A stretch of 64,000 nucleotides of DNA from Actinomycetota bacterium (GTDB lineage: Bacteria; Actinomycetota; Actinomycetes; Nanopelagicales; Nanopelagicaceae). The stretch lies in the NCBI GenBank assembly GCA_026393035.1, contig JAPLAY010000062.1:1-64000 (forward strand), given 5' to 3'. The notes under the pieces were generated by a model. It ran no database searches. It was given only the letters and a program-made list of their open reading frames with translations, and was not told the DNA's origin. Shown here piece after piece: positions 29,120 through 39,603 of this stretch (the first letter of the stretch is position 1; each line of letters starts with the position of its first letter). Both the position numbers and the translations under genes were made by a program.

Positions 29120-30787
29120 TTACGAAAGACCCAAATCAGATTCGAAACGGCCACCTTCTAGGCGGTCCTTAAGTGTCACTAAGAAACGTGCGGCATCGGC
29201 GCCATCAACAATTCTGTGATCGTATGAAAGTCCGAGATAGACCATTGAACGAACTGCAATGGTTTCGCCGCCATCTGTTCCCTTCATAACCATTGGTCGC
29301 TTAACAACTGCGCCAAGGCCAAGTATTGCAACCTGTGGTTGGTTAATGATTGGAGTATCAAACAGTGCACCGCGACTTCCGGTATTTGTGATGGTAAATG
29401 TTCCGCCACCTAATTCATCTGGTGAAATCTTATTGTCGCGAGTTCTAGCTGCGACATCAGCGATCTTGCGTGCAACACCACCCATATTTAAATCACCGGC
29501 GTCACGAATAACTGGAACTAGTAGACCGCGTTCAGTATCAACGGCAATTCCAAGGTGTTCGGCGCCATGATAAGTAATTTGATCGCCTGTTACAGAGGCA
29601 TTCAAGACTGGATGTTGCTTCAGTGCTTCGCAGACGGCGACAGCAAAGAATGGCAAGAACGAAAGCTTTGTGCCTTCGCGGGCTTCAAATGAAGCTTTCG
29701 CGCGATCACGCAACCTTGCAATTGCTGTGACATCTACTTCGATAACGGTTGTTAGTTGCGCGCTAACATGAAGTGATTCAAGCATGCGCTCTGCAATAAC
29801 TTTGCGAAGTCGTGACATTGTCACAGTTGTTCCGCGAAGTGGAGATACTGAAACTGGAGCAGCGCTTTGCGTTGGAGCACTTGGTGCAACTGCAGCAGGT
29901 GCGCTTTGGAATGGCGCAGCAGCTTTAGGCGCAGCAGCCAATACATCTTCCTTGCGAATACGACCGCCGATTCCGGTTCCCTTAACTTTTGAAAGATCAA
30001 CGTTATTTTCAGCTGCAAATTTACGAACAATAGGGGTTACATAAGCATCATCATTTGAAACTTGAGCAACCGGAGCTGCAACAACTGGCGCAGGTGGTGG
30101 TGTTACTGGCGCAGGTGGTGGTGTTACTGGCGCTGCAACAACTGGCGCTACTGGTGCAACCACAGCAGCAGGCGCACCTGAACCGCCGATGACAGCGAGT
30201 CTTGCGCCAACAGGTACGGTTGAATCAACTGCAACATCAATTGAAACTAAAGTTCCAGATGCTGGTGATGGGATTTCGGTATCAACTTTGTCGGTAGAAA
30301 CTTCAAGAAGTGCTTCATCAACTGCAACTTGATCACCGACGTTCTTTAGCCAACGAGTAACTGTTCCTTCAGTAACTGATTCGCCAAGTGCTGGCATAGT
30401 CACAATGGTTCCACTTGAAGATGCAACCACAGCCGCAACCGCAGCCGCAACTACTGGTGCAACTGGTGCAGGTGGCGGAGTGACAACTGCAGCAGGAGCA
30501 GCCGGTGCCGCAACTACAGGTGCAGCGGCAGGTGTCGAAGGTGCAGCAGCGCCATCAGCAATAATTGCTAGCTCGGCCCCAACTGCGACGGTTGAATCAA
30601 CAGCAACAACAATTTTTTGTAGAACACCAGCGACTGGTGAAGGGATTTCAGTATCAACTTTGTCGGTAGAAACTTCTAGTAATGGTTCATCAACGGCAAC
30701 TACATCACCTTCATTTTTTAACCAACGCGTAACAGTTCCTTCAGTTACCGATTCGCCAAGTGCTGGCATCGTTACAGAAAAGGTCAT
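29120..30787 (-). CDS. sucB: 2-oxoglutarate dehydrogenase E2 (dihydrolipoamide succinyltransferase) with two lipoyl domains
   Basis: Two [19 protein letters not shown]...[12 protein letters not shown] lipoyl domains, E3-binding domain, catalytic [15 protein letters not shown]. Confidence 0.93.
   Translation of the reverse strand: MTFSVTMPALGESVTEGTVTRWLKNEGDVVAVDEPLLEVSTDKVDTEIPSPVAGVLQKIVVAVDSTVAVGAELAIIADGAAAPSTPAAAPVVAAPAAPAAVVTPPPAPVAPVVAAAVAAVVASSSGTIVTMPALGESVTEGTVTRWLKNVGDQVAVDEALLEVSTDKVDTEIPSPASGTLVSIDVAVDSTVPVGARLAVIGGSGAPAAVVAPVAPVVAAPVTPPPAPVTPPPAPVVAAPVAQVSNDDAYVTPIVRKFAAENNVDLSKVKGTGIGGRIRKEDVLAAAPKAAAPFQSAPAAVAPSAPTQSAAPVSVSPLRGTTVTMSRLRKVIAERMLESLHVSAQLTTVIEVDVTAIARLRDRAKASFEAREGTKLSFLPFFAVAVCEALKQHPVLNASVTGDQITYHGAEHLGIAVDTERGLLVPVIRDAGDLNMGGVARKIADVAARTRDNKISPDELGGGTFTITNTGSRGALFDTPIINQPQVAILGLGAVVKRPMVMKGTDGGETIAVRSMVYLGLSYDHRIVDGADAARFLVTLKDRLEGGRFESDLGLS
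30084..30133. repeat. 21-bp tandem repeat (ACTGGCGCAGGTGGTGGTGTT x2 plus partial) in the Pro/Ala linker of sucB
   Basis: Direct reading; encodes (APVTPPP)n on minus strand. Confidence 0.9.
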
Positions 30788-30801
30788 TTTATTTTCTCCC
30801 G

Positions 30802-32169
30802 TTACCCGTGTGCATGTAGTGGTTTACCAGCAAGTGCTAGATGCGCTTCGCCAACTGCTTCGGAAAGAGTTGGATGAGCATGAATCAAAGCAGCAACATC
30901 AGATGCTTCTGCTTCCCAGTTGAATATTAATTGTGCCTCAGCCAATAGTTCGCCAACACGGGCACCGACCATATGAATTCCTAGAACTGGCCCATTCTTC
31001 GCTGCGACTAATTTGATCCCGCCAGCAGTTTTTAGAATTTGAGCTTTACCGTTTCCAGCTAAATCGTAATTTAGTTCAACCACATCATGGCCACGCTCTT
31101 TTGCTTGCGCAGTTGTTAAGCCAACTGAGGCAACTTCTGGTTCGGAATATGTAACTCGAGGAACACCGTCGTAATTAATTGGGCGTGGATTTAAGCCAGC
31201 GATTTCTTCTGCTACCAAAATGCCTTCACCAAAACCGACGTGTGCAAGCTGGAGGGTTGGGATTAGATCGCCAACTGCCCAAATGCCTGGAACGTTTGTG
31301 CGGCACTTGTTATCAACTAGAACATAGCCACGATCCATATTTAAGCCAGCTTCTTCATATCCAAGGTTTGCAGATACTGGGCCACGGCCTACAGCAACAA
31401 GTAATACTTCTGAGGTAAAGGTCTTGCCATCTTCAAGCGTGACAGTTACGCCCTTTTTATCCTTGCTTGCTGACTTGAATCGAACACCAAGTTCAAAATT
31501 AATTCCACGCTTTCTAAATGCGCGCTCTAATTGCTTACTTGAAGATTCATCCTCTAGCGCAATTAGGTGTGGCAGGCCTTCGATAATTGTTACTTCAGCG
31601 CCAAAAGATTTCCAAACTGATGCAAACTCGCAGCCGATTACACCGCCGCCAAGAACGATCACACTTGCCGGGACTCGGTCCATTGCAATTGCTTGTTCGC
31701 TGGTAATAATTTGGGTGCCATCGACATCAAGACCGGGAAGAGTTTTTGGATACGAACCTGTTGCCAGCACAATATTTTTACCAGTGTATTTAACACCGTT
31801 AACTTCAACTTCGTTCTTCGAAACTAGGCGACCATGGCCTTCGATGTATGTAACGTTTCGGGATTTAACAAGTCCTTGCAAACCTTTATGAAGCTTTGAA
31901 ACTACGCCATCCTTATAAGCATTTACTGCCAACATATCTATTCCAATGAATTTGGTGTTGACTCCAAAGTCAGATGAATGTCTAGAACTATCTGCAACTT
32001 CGCCGGCATGTAGTAGCGCCTTTGTCGGAATACATCCTCTGTGTAAACAGGTTCCGCCAAGCTTTCCCTCTTCGATAAGAGCAACGCTTAATCCAAGTTG
32101 TGATGAACGTAGGGCGCAGGCATATCCGCCGCTGCCTCCACCAAGAATTACTACATCAAATTGCGACAC
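30802..32169 (-). CDS. lpdA: Dihydrolipoamide dehydrogenase
   Basis: [13 protein letters not shown] redox motif, [29 protein letters not shown]. Confidence 0.96.
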   Translation of the reverse strand: MSQFDVVILGGGSGGYACALRSSQLGLSVALIEEGKLGGTCLHRGCIPTKALLHAGEVADSSRHSSDFGVNTKFIGIDMLAVNAYKDGVVSKLHKGLQGLVKSRNVTYIEGHGRLVSKNEVEVNGVKYTGKNIVLATGSYPKTLPGLDVDGTQIITSEQAIAMDRVPASVIVLGGGVIGCEFASVWKSFGAEVTIIEGLPHLIALEDESSSKQLERAFRKRGINFELGVRFKSASKDKKGVTVTLEDGKTFTSEVLLVAVGRGPVSANLGYEEAGLNMDRGYVLVDNKCRTNVPGIWAVGDLIPTLQLAHVGFGEGILVAEEIAGLNPRPINYDGVPRVTYSEPEVASVGLTTAQAKERGHDVVELNYDLAGNGKAQILKTAGGIKLVAAKNGPVLGIHMVGARVGELLAEAQLIFNWEAEASDVAALIHAHPTLSEAVGEAHLALAGKPLHAHG

Positions 32170-32241
32170 AAAGCGCCTTTCTCTTCTCGAGCACCCAATC
32201 TTGCCACGAATTCCCGCTGAGCCTAATTGAGGGGCAAGAGG

Positions 32242-33656
32242 TTATTTCGAACTCCGTGGAACCCCAGGTAATTGTGATGAAGCCGACTCAACCAGAGTCA
32301 CAAGTGAGCGAAGTGCGATTCCAGTGCCGCCAACAGGCGTGTATCCATGTGCAGTGGATTCGTTATATGACGGCCCCGCAATATCTAGATGTAGCCAAGG
32401 TAGATCGCCCTCGATGAACTCTTTTAGAAATAACCCAGCGACCAACATTCCACCCATGCGGTCTCCAATATTTGCAATATCTGCAACAGGGGAGTCGAGT
32501 GATGCACGAAGCTCTTCTGGAAGTGGCATTGGCCAGAATGCCTCACCTGCTTTTTCAGAAGCAGTTAAGAATTCGCCAGAAAATTCATAATTGTTTGTCA
32601 TAACTGCGCTAGTACGAGTTCCAAGTGCAACTACTTGTGCCCCAGTCAAAGTGGCAACGTCGATGATTCCATCAAGTCCACCAGCTTTAGATCCGACTTC
32701 TTGCGCTCGCACGAGTGCATCAGCAAGAACTAATCTGCCTTCCGCATCTGGGTTTAAGACTTCTACACTCTTTCCACCATAAATATAAATAATGTCACTT
32801 GGTCTAGTTGCATTTTCACTGACCATATTTTCAGCAAGTGGCGCCCAGGCGTCGATTGCAATTGGCAATTTCAATTCGGCGATTGCGAAGACCGCGCCAA
32901 TAACCGCAATGCATAACGTCGCTTTGCACTCTTTGGTGAATATGAAATACGCAGAAGTCTTGGTGGATTAGCTGAACCTTGTCCTACTCCAATTATTCCG
33001 CCGTAGCCCTGACTTTTTAGTGCACTCTCATTCAATATTTCGACTTTTAATCCAAGTGGAGTTGCAATCTTTTTCATTCGATTACAGAACGAGTCCGGAG
33101 TTAGATGGCTAGGAGGCGTATTAATAAGATCGCGAACTGTCGCAGTATGGCGCGCAATAATCTCGGCACGCACTAATGCTCGTTTTACAGCAGCATCTGA
33201 AGTTGATTTAATCGCGATGAGTATCTGCCCTAATGGCTCTTTGAAATCTCCCTTGGAACTCGCTCTAAATTCATTAAACGCATATGCGCCTAGTGCAGCG
33301 CCTTCTGCAACTGCAGAAACTTGAGCCAAATTTGTTGCAGGCAGGGCAAAGGTTGCGGAAGTTACGCCAGCAAGTTCACGTGCGGCTGCGCCAGCGCCAC
33401 GGCGAAGAATTTCAGGGTCATAAGATTTCGCAGTTTCGCCAAGACCGGTGAAATAAATAGTTGTTGGTTTTGAAAATGGAACCTTAACAATCTCATCAAC
33501 TTTGCCGGTTGCGCCTAGATTCTTCAATATTTCTAGCAACGCCTTTTCATTAAGTGAGATCGCGCCAGATTCAATCTGCAATTTGCCTTTTGAATTTGAG
33601 AGGCCAACAACTGCGTATGGTGTTGCAATACTCGATGCCAACTTTAACGCCTGCAT
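32242..33656 (-). pseudogene. pepA: Leucyl aminopeptidase disrupted by an internal frameshifting deletion (ORFs 32871..33656 and 32242..32874)
   Basis: N-terminal ORF has GVGQGSANPPRLLRISYSPKSAKRRYAL; C-terminal ORF has NPDAEGRLVLADAL; the expected VGKGITFDSGG...MKxDMxGAA block between them is missing. Confidence 0.85.
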
Positions 33657-33762
33657 GAAACCTCCGATTGTGAGCCACTGATGCGTGACAAGACTAGCGA
33701 ACTATAAATCAATACCGAGGCTTAACCTAAGTTGAAGCGGGATTTGAGATAAGTTTGCCGCT

Positions 33763-34878
33763 ATGAAATCTCCACTATTTGACTGGCACCTTGCAAATTC
33801 TGCGAAATTGGCAGATTTTGGCGGATGGGATATGCCAATTGAATATCCAAAAGGCGTCGGCGAATTTTCTGGTGGAACCCTCGCTGAACATGCTGCAGTC
33901 CGCGAACGCGTTGGAATTTTCGATGTCTCACACCTTGGCAAAATTAGCGTCAAAGGTAATGGCGCCAAGAGTTTTGTAAATCAGATGGTGACTAATGACC
34001 TTTATCGAATTGGCCCGGGCCAAGCGCAATACAACTTGTTCTGCAATGACGCGGGTGGCGTTATCGACGATCTAATAATTTATGAATTTTCTCCCGACGA
34101 TATTTTTATTATCCCAAATGCAGCAAACTGTGCTCAGGTAGCTTCTGATTTATCAGCAGCAGCGCCATCGGGCATTGAAGTCAGAAACATTCACCAAGAT
34201 TTTGCAGTTCTTGCAATCCAAGGCCCAGACAGCGCGAAGGTGATGGCCAATTTAGGTTTGCAATTAGAAATGGATTACATGTCATTTGTTAAAACGCTTA
34301 TTCCTGGACACGAAGATTTGGGCGAAGTAATTATTTGCAGAACTGGCTATAGCGGGGAATTTGGTTACGAAATTCTTCCACGTTGGAAAAGTTCAGAGAA
34401 GGTCTGGGAAATACTTGTTACCGAGATTGCAAAACTCGATGGCAGAGTTTGTGGCCTGGGAGCCAGAGACACTCTTAGAACTGAGATGGGATACCCACTT
34501 CACGGCCACGAACTCTCACTAGAAATTACGCCAGTTCAAGCAAGTGCATCTTGGGCAGTTGTATTTTCTAAAGAGTCATTTCGGGGTAAAGCAGCGTTGG
34601 TTGCAGAGAAAGCAAATGGTCCGAAGCAAATTCTTCGCGCAATTAAGTGTGAAGATCGGGGAATCCCAAGAGCAGGTATGTTCGTTTTAAGTACTAAAGG
34701 TGAGCAGATTGGTCTGGTAACTAGCGGAACTTTCTCACCGACTCTAAAAATTGGTATCGGGCTGGCGCTTATAAAACCAGAAGCAAAAGTTGGAGATAGC
34801 GTTCAGATTGATATTCGGGGACGCATGAGCCAAGCCACCGTTGTTAAAGCGCCATTCGTTGAATCTAAGGTTCGCTAG
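33763..34878 (+). CDS. gcvT: Aminomethyltransferase (glycine cleavage T protein)
   Basis: FGGWDMPIEYPKGV, FDVSHLGKISV, LGARDTLRTEMGYPLHGHEL. Confidence 0.93.
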   Translation: MKSPLFDWHLANSAKLADFGGWDMPIEYPKGVGEFSGGTLAEHAAVRERVGIFDVSHLGKISVKGNGAKSFVNQMVTNDLYRIGPGQAQYNLFCNDAGGVIDDLIIYEFSPDDIFIIPNAANCAQVASDLSAAAPSGIEVRNIHQDFAVLAIQGPDSAKVMANLGLQLEMDYMSFVKTLIPGHEDLGEVIICRTGYSGEFGYEILPRWKSSEKVWEILVTEIAKLDGRVCGLGARDTLRTEMGYPLHGHELSLEITPVQASASWAVVFSKESFRGKAALVAEKANGPKQILRAIKCEDRGIPRAGMFVLSTKGEQIGLVTSGTFSPTLKIGIGLALIKPEAKVGDSVQIDIRGRMSQATVVKAPFVESKVR

Positions 34879-34881
34879 CTC

Positions 34882-35643
34882 TTACTTTTCTTTCTTGGCA
34901 ACGATTACTGGACGACCAGATTCAAGCGTGTAAACATTGATTCGGTTTTCGAAGGCGCTCTTTAATTCAGGTGAATGAATTACCTCATCAGATGAGCCAT
35001 TAAGCAGAACGCGGCCTTCCTGCATAACAATTATTTTTTCGGCATACATGGCTGCAAGAGTTATGTCGTGCATAGTTGAAATAATCGTTACACCACGTTC
35101 TTTTAGTAATTCAATATTGTTTAGAACTGCGATTTGGTGATGGAGATCTAAGGCGCTTGTTGGTTCATCGAGCAGAATCAGAGTTGGTTCCTGGACTAGG
35201 GCGCGAGCAATTAGCGCACGTTGCATTTCACCGCCAGATAACTGCGTAACAAATTGGTTCTGCATTCCAAAGAGTCCGGTGAGTTTTAGAATTTCAGCAA
35301 CAAGCTTTCGACTGCTGGTGCTTTCGTTACCCCAGCCATCACGCTTAGATCGGCCGAGCATTACATATTCGCTGACGCTCATCCCAATTGGAATTTGTGG
35401 ATGTTGTGGGACGAAGGCAACGTTCCTGTCATGGTTCTTAAATACTTCAACACCACTATCCGTAATTGAACCTGAATAATTTTGCGAACCAAGCAGAGCC
35501 TTTAGAAATGTAGTTTTGCCAGCGCCGTTAGGGCCAACGAGGCAGGTCCACTTTCCATGTTCGATCTCGAGGCTGATACCCCTTAGGACTTCTCTTGAAC
35601 CAAGACGAACTGTTAGATCCTCTACTTTAATAACTGATGTCAT
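34882..35643 (-). CDS. btuD: Cobalamin-type ABC transporter ATP-binding protein
   Basis: GPNGAGKTTFLKALL, QLSGGEMQRALIARAL, ILLDEPTSALD; operon with BtuC/BtuF-like genes under a cobalamin riboswitch. Confidence 0.88.
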   Translation of the reverse strand: MTSVIKVEDLTVRLGSREVLRGISLEIEHGKWTCLVGPNGAGKTTFLKALLGSQNYSGSITDSGVEVFKNHDRNVAFVPQHPQIPIGMSVSEYVMLGRSKRDGWGNESTSSRKLVAEILKLTGLFGMQNQFVTQLSGGEMQRALIARALVQEPTLILLDEPTSALDLHHQIAVLNNIELLKERGVTIISTMHDITLAAMYAEKIIVMQEGRVLLNGSSDEVIHSPELKSAFENRINVYTLESGRPVIVAKKEK

Positions 35644-36668
35644 TTAGAAACCAATCTCTTCTTTCGTAGGACAACAAGGAAGAATGGCGCGCCAACAAAG
35701 GCGGTGATAACTCCAATTGGGAGTTCAGCAGGAGAGAGCAGAGTTCTTGCGCCTAAATCAGCGAGAACTAAGAAGCTTGCTCCAACTAAAGCAATGGTTA
35801 ACAAACCTCTATTGGTTACGCGATGTGTTATGCCGCGAACTAAGTGCGGAACCACAATTCCAACGAAACCAATCAGCCCACTTGCCGATACCGCAGTTGC
35901 TGTTGCAAGCGTTGCGGCGACTACTGCAATAACACGTAACTTATTTGGATTAATTCCAAGTGAATAAGCCTCTTCATCGGTGAGCATCAAACCATCTAAT
36001 TGTTTTGAAACTGTGATGAGGATGGTCAGTGCAATAAAGATATAGACCGATGACCAAGCAACTTTCTGCCAATTTGCAACTGTTAATTCGCCAAGTATCC
36101 AGGAGTAGACCGGACGAAGCGACGAGCTATTTCGTTGCTGGAGATAAGTTTGTACTGCGGTTGCAAAAGACCCAACTGCAATACCTGAAAGCAGAAGTGA
36201 GTTTGGTTCTGCGAAGAATTTTCCAGATATAAAGAAACTGACCAAAACAGCGAGTATCGCACCAAAGAATGAAAAAATTGGAAGCAGGCTATATAAATCA
36301 GCACCAGCGCTTGTGATTGCAATAGTGGCGCCTAAGCCGGCACCTGCCGCAGCACCAAGAAGATATGGATCGGCGAGCGGATTTCTAAATACTGTTTGAT
36401 AAACCGCACCACTTGTTGCAAGAGCTGCACCGACTAGCGCTGCTAATAAGGCACGAGGTAATCGCAAATCAATTAAGAGTGTGCGCTCTTGCCCATTTAA
36501 TCCGCCAGGCAAGCCAAAAAGTGTCTTTATAATTTTCATGAAATCTAGGGATACTGGGCCAAAACTAACTGCCAATATCCCAACGAAAAAAAGCAGGGCA
36601 AAAGAGAGCGCAGTTATCTTCCAATTCCAGATCGGAGAAAGCGTGCTCTCAGTGTTAGCAGTTTTCAT
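35640..36668 (-). CDS. btuC: FecCD/BtuC family ABC permease
   Basis: LRLPRALLAALVGAALATSGAVYQTVFRNPLADPYLLGAAAGAGLGA. Confidence 0.9.
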   Translation of the reverse strand: MKTANTESTLSPIWNWKITALSFALLFFVGILAVSFGPVSLDFMKIIKTLFGLPGGLNGQERTLLIDLRLPRALLAALVGAALATSGAVYQTVFRNPLADPYLLGAAAGAGLGATIAITSAGADLYSLLPIFSFFGAILAVLVSFFISGKFFAEPNSLLLSGIAVGSFATAVQTYLQQRNSSSLRPVYSWILGELTVANWQKVAWSSVYIFIALTILITVSKQLDGLMLTDEEAYSLGINPNKLRVIAVVAATLATATAVSASGLIGFVGIVVPHLVRGITHRVTNRGLLTIALVGASFLVLADLGARTLLSPAELPIGVITAFVGAPFFLVVLRKKRLVSK

Positions 36669-36670
36669 GA

Positions 36671-37546
36671 TTACTTCTTAGTTCCAATCTGAGAGATTGA
36701 CTTAGCAATGAATTCATAGAAATCAGCAAGACGTGGACCCCATCTAGATGGAATATCTTCGGGCAGCGAGATTACATCCTTATTCTTAACTGCAGCTATC
36801 CCGTTCCAACCTGGTCGCTTAATTAAGGTAGAAATCGATTCGCCATACTGAGCATCAGATAAAAATATAATTCCTGGATTAGCCTTTATTAGATATTCCG
36901 ATTGCAGTTGCGGATATCCAGCTGAATCTGCGCTAGCTGCTGGGTCTGCAACATTTGAAAGATTGAAATCCTTATAAACCTTGCCGATGAAAGTATCGGA
37001 AGTGGCCGAATATAAAGTGTTATCTAATTCGTGAAAGAAGGTGATCTTCTTGCTCTTGCGGGCACTTTTAATAGCTGTACTGATTCGTGATTTCATATTT
37101 GAAATCGTGTTCTGTGCGCCAGTTAAATTTCCAGTTACACGCCCAAGTGCGGTCACCTCGGAATAAGCTTGTTTCAAATTTTCGGGGGCTCTCTCCAGAA
37201 ACACTGCAATCTTTAACTTCTCAAGGGCAGCCTTTATTTCAAGGGCCTTGGTTGCATCAGCATTCAAAATTATTAAATCTGGTTTGTAATTTAAGAGCGC
37301 TTCAACATTAGGACTAAATGCAGAGAGCTTGGTAATTGGTGCCGCACTTGGATAATTCGATAAATCATCAACCGCAATTACTTGTTTGCCGGCGCCAATT
37401 GCAAATAGCGATTCCGTGGCACTTGGTGACAGCGAGATGATGCGCTTTGGAATTGGATTTGCTGCAGAAGCTGGAAGTATTGGATTCACTATGGCTGCTA
37501 TTGCTGCAACCGATACAAGTAACCCAAAATTTTTGGACTTAAACAT
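36671..37546 (-). CDS. btuF: Cobalamin-type ABC transporter substrate-binding protein (start taken at MFKSKN)
   Basis: Signal peptide; RIISLSPSATESLFAIGAGKQVIAVDDLSNYP; SD GAGGGAG 7 nt before ATG. Confidence 0.88.
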   Translation of the reverse strand: MFKSKNFGLLVSVAAIAAIVNPILPASAANPIPKRIISLSPSATESLFAIGAGKQVIAVDDLSNYPSAAPITKLSAFSPNVEALLNYKPDLIILNADATKALEIKAALEKLKIAVFLERAPENLKQAYSEVTALGRVTGNLTGAQNTISNMKSRISTAIKSARKSKKITFFHELDNTLYSATSDTFIGKVYKDFNLSNVADPAASADSAGYPQLQSEYLIKANPGIIFLSDAQYGESISTLIKRPGWNGIAAVKNKDVISLPEDIPSRWGPRLADFYEFIAKSISQIGTKK

Positions 37547-37639
37547 AAAAATCTCCCTCAAGAGTTTTTGAGGGAGGAAGCTTGGGCAAAAAAAGAAAGT
37601 TAAATTTCTCTTGAGGCCCGACCTTCCTCCGAGGTCGGA

Positions 37640-37795
37640 TACATCAATAATGAGTTAGGCGACCTGGCTCGGATTTGGAATCTAGAAGATTCAAATCTCT
37701 ACAGTTGCGGGACAGCGCCGGGTTTTCACCGGACTTCGCTAAACGCATTACTACTGATCAAATTAGCTTTCGCTAAATCTTTCAGGGGGGAAAAC
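37640..37795 (-). promoter_or_regulatory. Cobalamin (AdoCbl-type) riboswitch aptamer
   Basis: Minus strand contains GTCCGGTGAAAACCCGGCGCTGTCCCGCAACTGTAGA and a downstream GAGCCAGGTCGCCT segment, the conserved B12-box core; boundaries approximate. Confidence 0.92.
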
Positions 37796-37805
37796 TAGCA
37801 CTACT

Positions 37806-38024
37806 TCAATCCTTTTTGCGAGAACGACGACCAATCATAAAGGCGAGTCCAAGTGCTACTACCAATCCCGAGCCTGCTGCTAACAACTCGCCGCCATCGA
37901 GGCCTTCATGAGCATCGGTAATTGAATGTTCGGGTTCATTCTTTTCATCTCCCTCAGCTAGTGCTGTGGTTGGAAGAAAAACTAGCCCGAGTGTTAGTAG
38001 GCCAGAAAAGAGTTTTCGTTTCAT
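37806..38024 (-). CDS. Small secreted/anchored single-TM protein
   Basis: Signal peptide MKRKLFSGLLTLGLVFLPTTALAEG, acidic His-containing segment, C-terminal TM and RRSRKKD. Confidence 0.65.
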   Translation of the reverse strand: MKRKLFSGLLTLGLVFLPTTALAEGDEKNEPEHSITDAHEGLDGGELLAAGSGLVVALGLAFMIGRRSRKKD

Positions 38025-38048
38025 GACAGACAGACTACGCTTTTCTTT

Positions 38049-39050
38049 ATGAATTATCGTCGCCTCGGCTCATCAGGAATGTATGTCTCAGAAATTTCCT
38101 ATGGAAATTGGATAACTCACGGGTCGCAGGTCGAAGCTGACGCTGCAATCAAATGTGTTCATGCAGCGCTTGATGCGGGGATTACAACTTTCGATACCGC
38201 TGACGTGTATGCCGGAACCAAGGCTGAGAGCGTTCTAGGTAAGGCGCTTAAAGGTGTTAAGCGCGAGAGCTATGAGCTCTTCACTAAAGTTTATTGGCCA
38301 ACGGGACCCGGGAAAAATGATCGCGGACTTTCACGCAAGCACATTATGGAATCTGTTCACGCTTCGTTAAAGCGTTTGAATACCGACCATATTGATCTTT
38401 ATCAAATGCATCGTTTCGATTATGAAACGCCGATTGAGGAATCACTTCGCGCCTTTGACGACTTAATCCGTCAAGGAAAAGTTCACTACATTGGGTTTTC
38501 AGAGTGGAGCGCGGAACAAATAAGTCAGGCGCTAAAGGTTCAAAAAGATAGCGGGTTTGATCGCTTCGTTTCTAGCCAGCCACAATATTCAATGCTCTGG
38601 CGAGTAATTGAATCGAAGGTAGTACCACTCTGCGAGCGCGAAGGTATTGGGCAAATAGTTTGGTCACCAGTTGCACAAGGAGTTCTAACTGGAAAGTACT
38701 TACCTGGAAAGAAGCCACCTTCAGGTTCTAGAGCAACAGATAAGAAGAGCGGTGCCGAGATGATCTCGCGTTGGATGCGCGATGAAGTTTTAACTGCTGT
38801 TGCAAAGCTCAAGCCAATTGCAGATTCAATTGATCTAACAATGTCGCAATTAGCACTGGCCTGGGCGCTATCAAATCCAAATGTCTCTTCGGTAATTATG
38901 GGTGCTTCTAAGCCTTCTCAGGTTAAGGAAAATGTAAAGGCCTCAGGCGTAACTTTGAGCGCGGAAATATTGCGCGAAATAGATAAGGCCCTCGGTTCTA
39001 TTCCAGAAACTAATCCAGATAAAACTGAGAGCCCTAATCCAAGAGCTTGA
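38049..39050 (+). CDS. Aldo/keto reductase
   Basis: FDTADVYAGTKAESVLGKAL, DLYQMHRFD, SVIMGASKPSQVKENVKA. Confidence 0.92.
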   Translation: MNYRRLGSSGMYVSEISYGNWITHGSQVEADAAIKCVHAALDAGITTFDTADVYAGTKAESVLGKALKGVKRESYELFTKVYWPTGPGKNDRGLSRKHIMESVHASLKRLNTDHIDLYQMHRFDYETPIEESLRAFDDLIRQGKVHYIGFSEWSAEQISQALKVQKDSGFDRFVSSQPQYSMLWRVIESKVVPLCEREGIGQIVWSPVAQGVLTGKYLPGKKPPSGSRATDKKSGAEMISRWMRDEVLTAVAKLKPIADSIDLTMSQLALAWALSNPNVSSVIMGASKPSQVKENVKASGVTLSAEILREIDKALGSIPETNPDKTESPNPRA

Positions 39051-39599
39051 TTAGACGGTATCGCCAAGTTTTTTCTGTGGAGCTGGAGCACGCAGACGTC
39101 GCATTTGAGTAGAACGTAACCAGCCATAAATTCCAAGGCCCTTAGTAGGTTCGTCTGGGAATCGCTCACTAACCAATTTCTTAACTCGCGAAGTTGTAAT
39201 AAAACCAAATACAACTGAATATGCCATTGCAGAGTACATAAGGATTATTGCAAAGAAACGAATTTCAACTGATGGAACTAGCGTCAGCATTAGAACGATA
39301 ACCATAAGCGGTAGAAAGTATTCGCCGAGTGAACGCTTTGAATCGATGTAATCGCGCACTAACTTCTTAACTGGCCCACGATCTCTGGCCGGAAGTGCGT
39401 TCTGGTCCCCGCGCATATATGCCGCTCTAGCTTCTGCTCGTGCTGCCTTAAGTGCTTCACGGTTCTTAGCGCGATCGGCTTTAGAAACTGGAGAGGTAAT
39501 GGAATTTATCTTTGTCTTCGCAACAGCGTCTTTCCGCTTGGGTGTTGCCTTGCCCTTTTTTTCAGGGTTGGTTTCGGAGTTGTTCTCAGATTTGCTCAT
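39051..39599 (-). CDS. DUF3043 family membrane protein (start at MSKSENN)
   Basis: KADRAKNREALKAARAEARAAYMRGDQNALPARDRGPVKKLVRDYIDSKRS. Confidence 0.85.
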   Translation of the reverse strand: MSKSENNSETNPEKKGKATPKRKDAVAKTKINSITSPVSKADRAKNREALKAARAEARAAYMRGDQNALPARDRGPVKKLVRDYIDSKRSLGEYFLPLMVIVLMLTLVPSVEIRFFAIILMYSAMAYSVVFGFITTSRVKKLVSERFPDEPTKGLGIYGWLRSTQMRRLRAPAPQKKLGDTV

Positions 39600-39603
39600 G
39601 TCG

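Noticed and set aside
30405-30923. 172-aa ORF on the plus strand, rich in Thr/Ala/Gly
   Set aside because: Antisense mirror of the Pro/Ala linker and lipoyl domain of sucB; composition explains the lack of stops.
31424-31891. 155-aa plus-strand ORF opposite lpdA
   Set aside because: Antisense shadow of a conserved flavoprotein; no domain recognised.
32242-33656. Two adjacent ORFs with a 4-bp overlap (32871-32874) as a normal coupled gene pair
   Set aside because: Both halves match consecutive parts of one aminopeptidase, with the central catalytic block missing; the overlap is a by-product of the frameshift.
33657-33762. Glycine riboswitch upstream of gcvT
   Set aside because: Gap is only about 100 bp and I could not find the conserved tandem aptamer cores.
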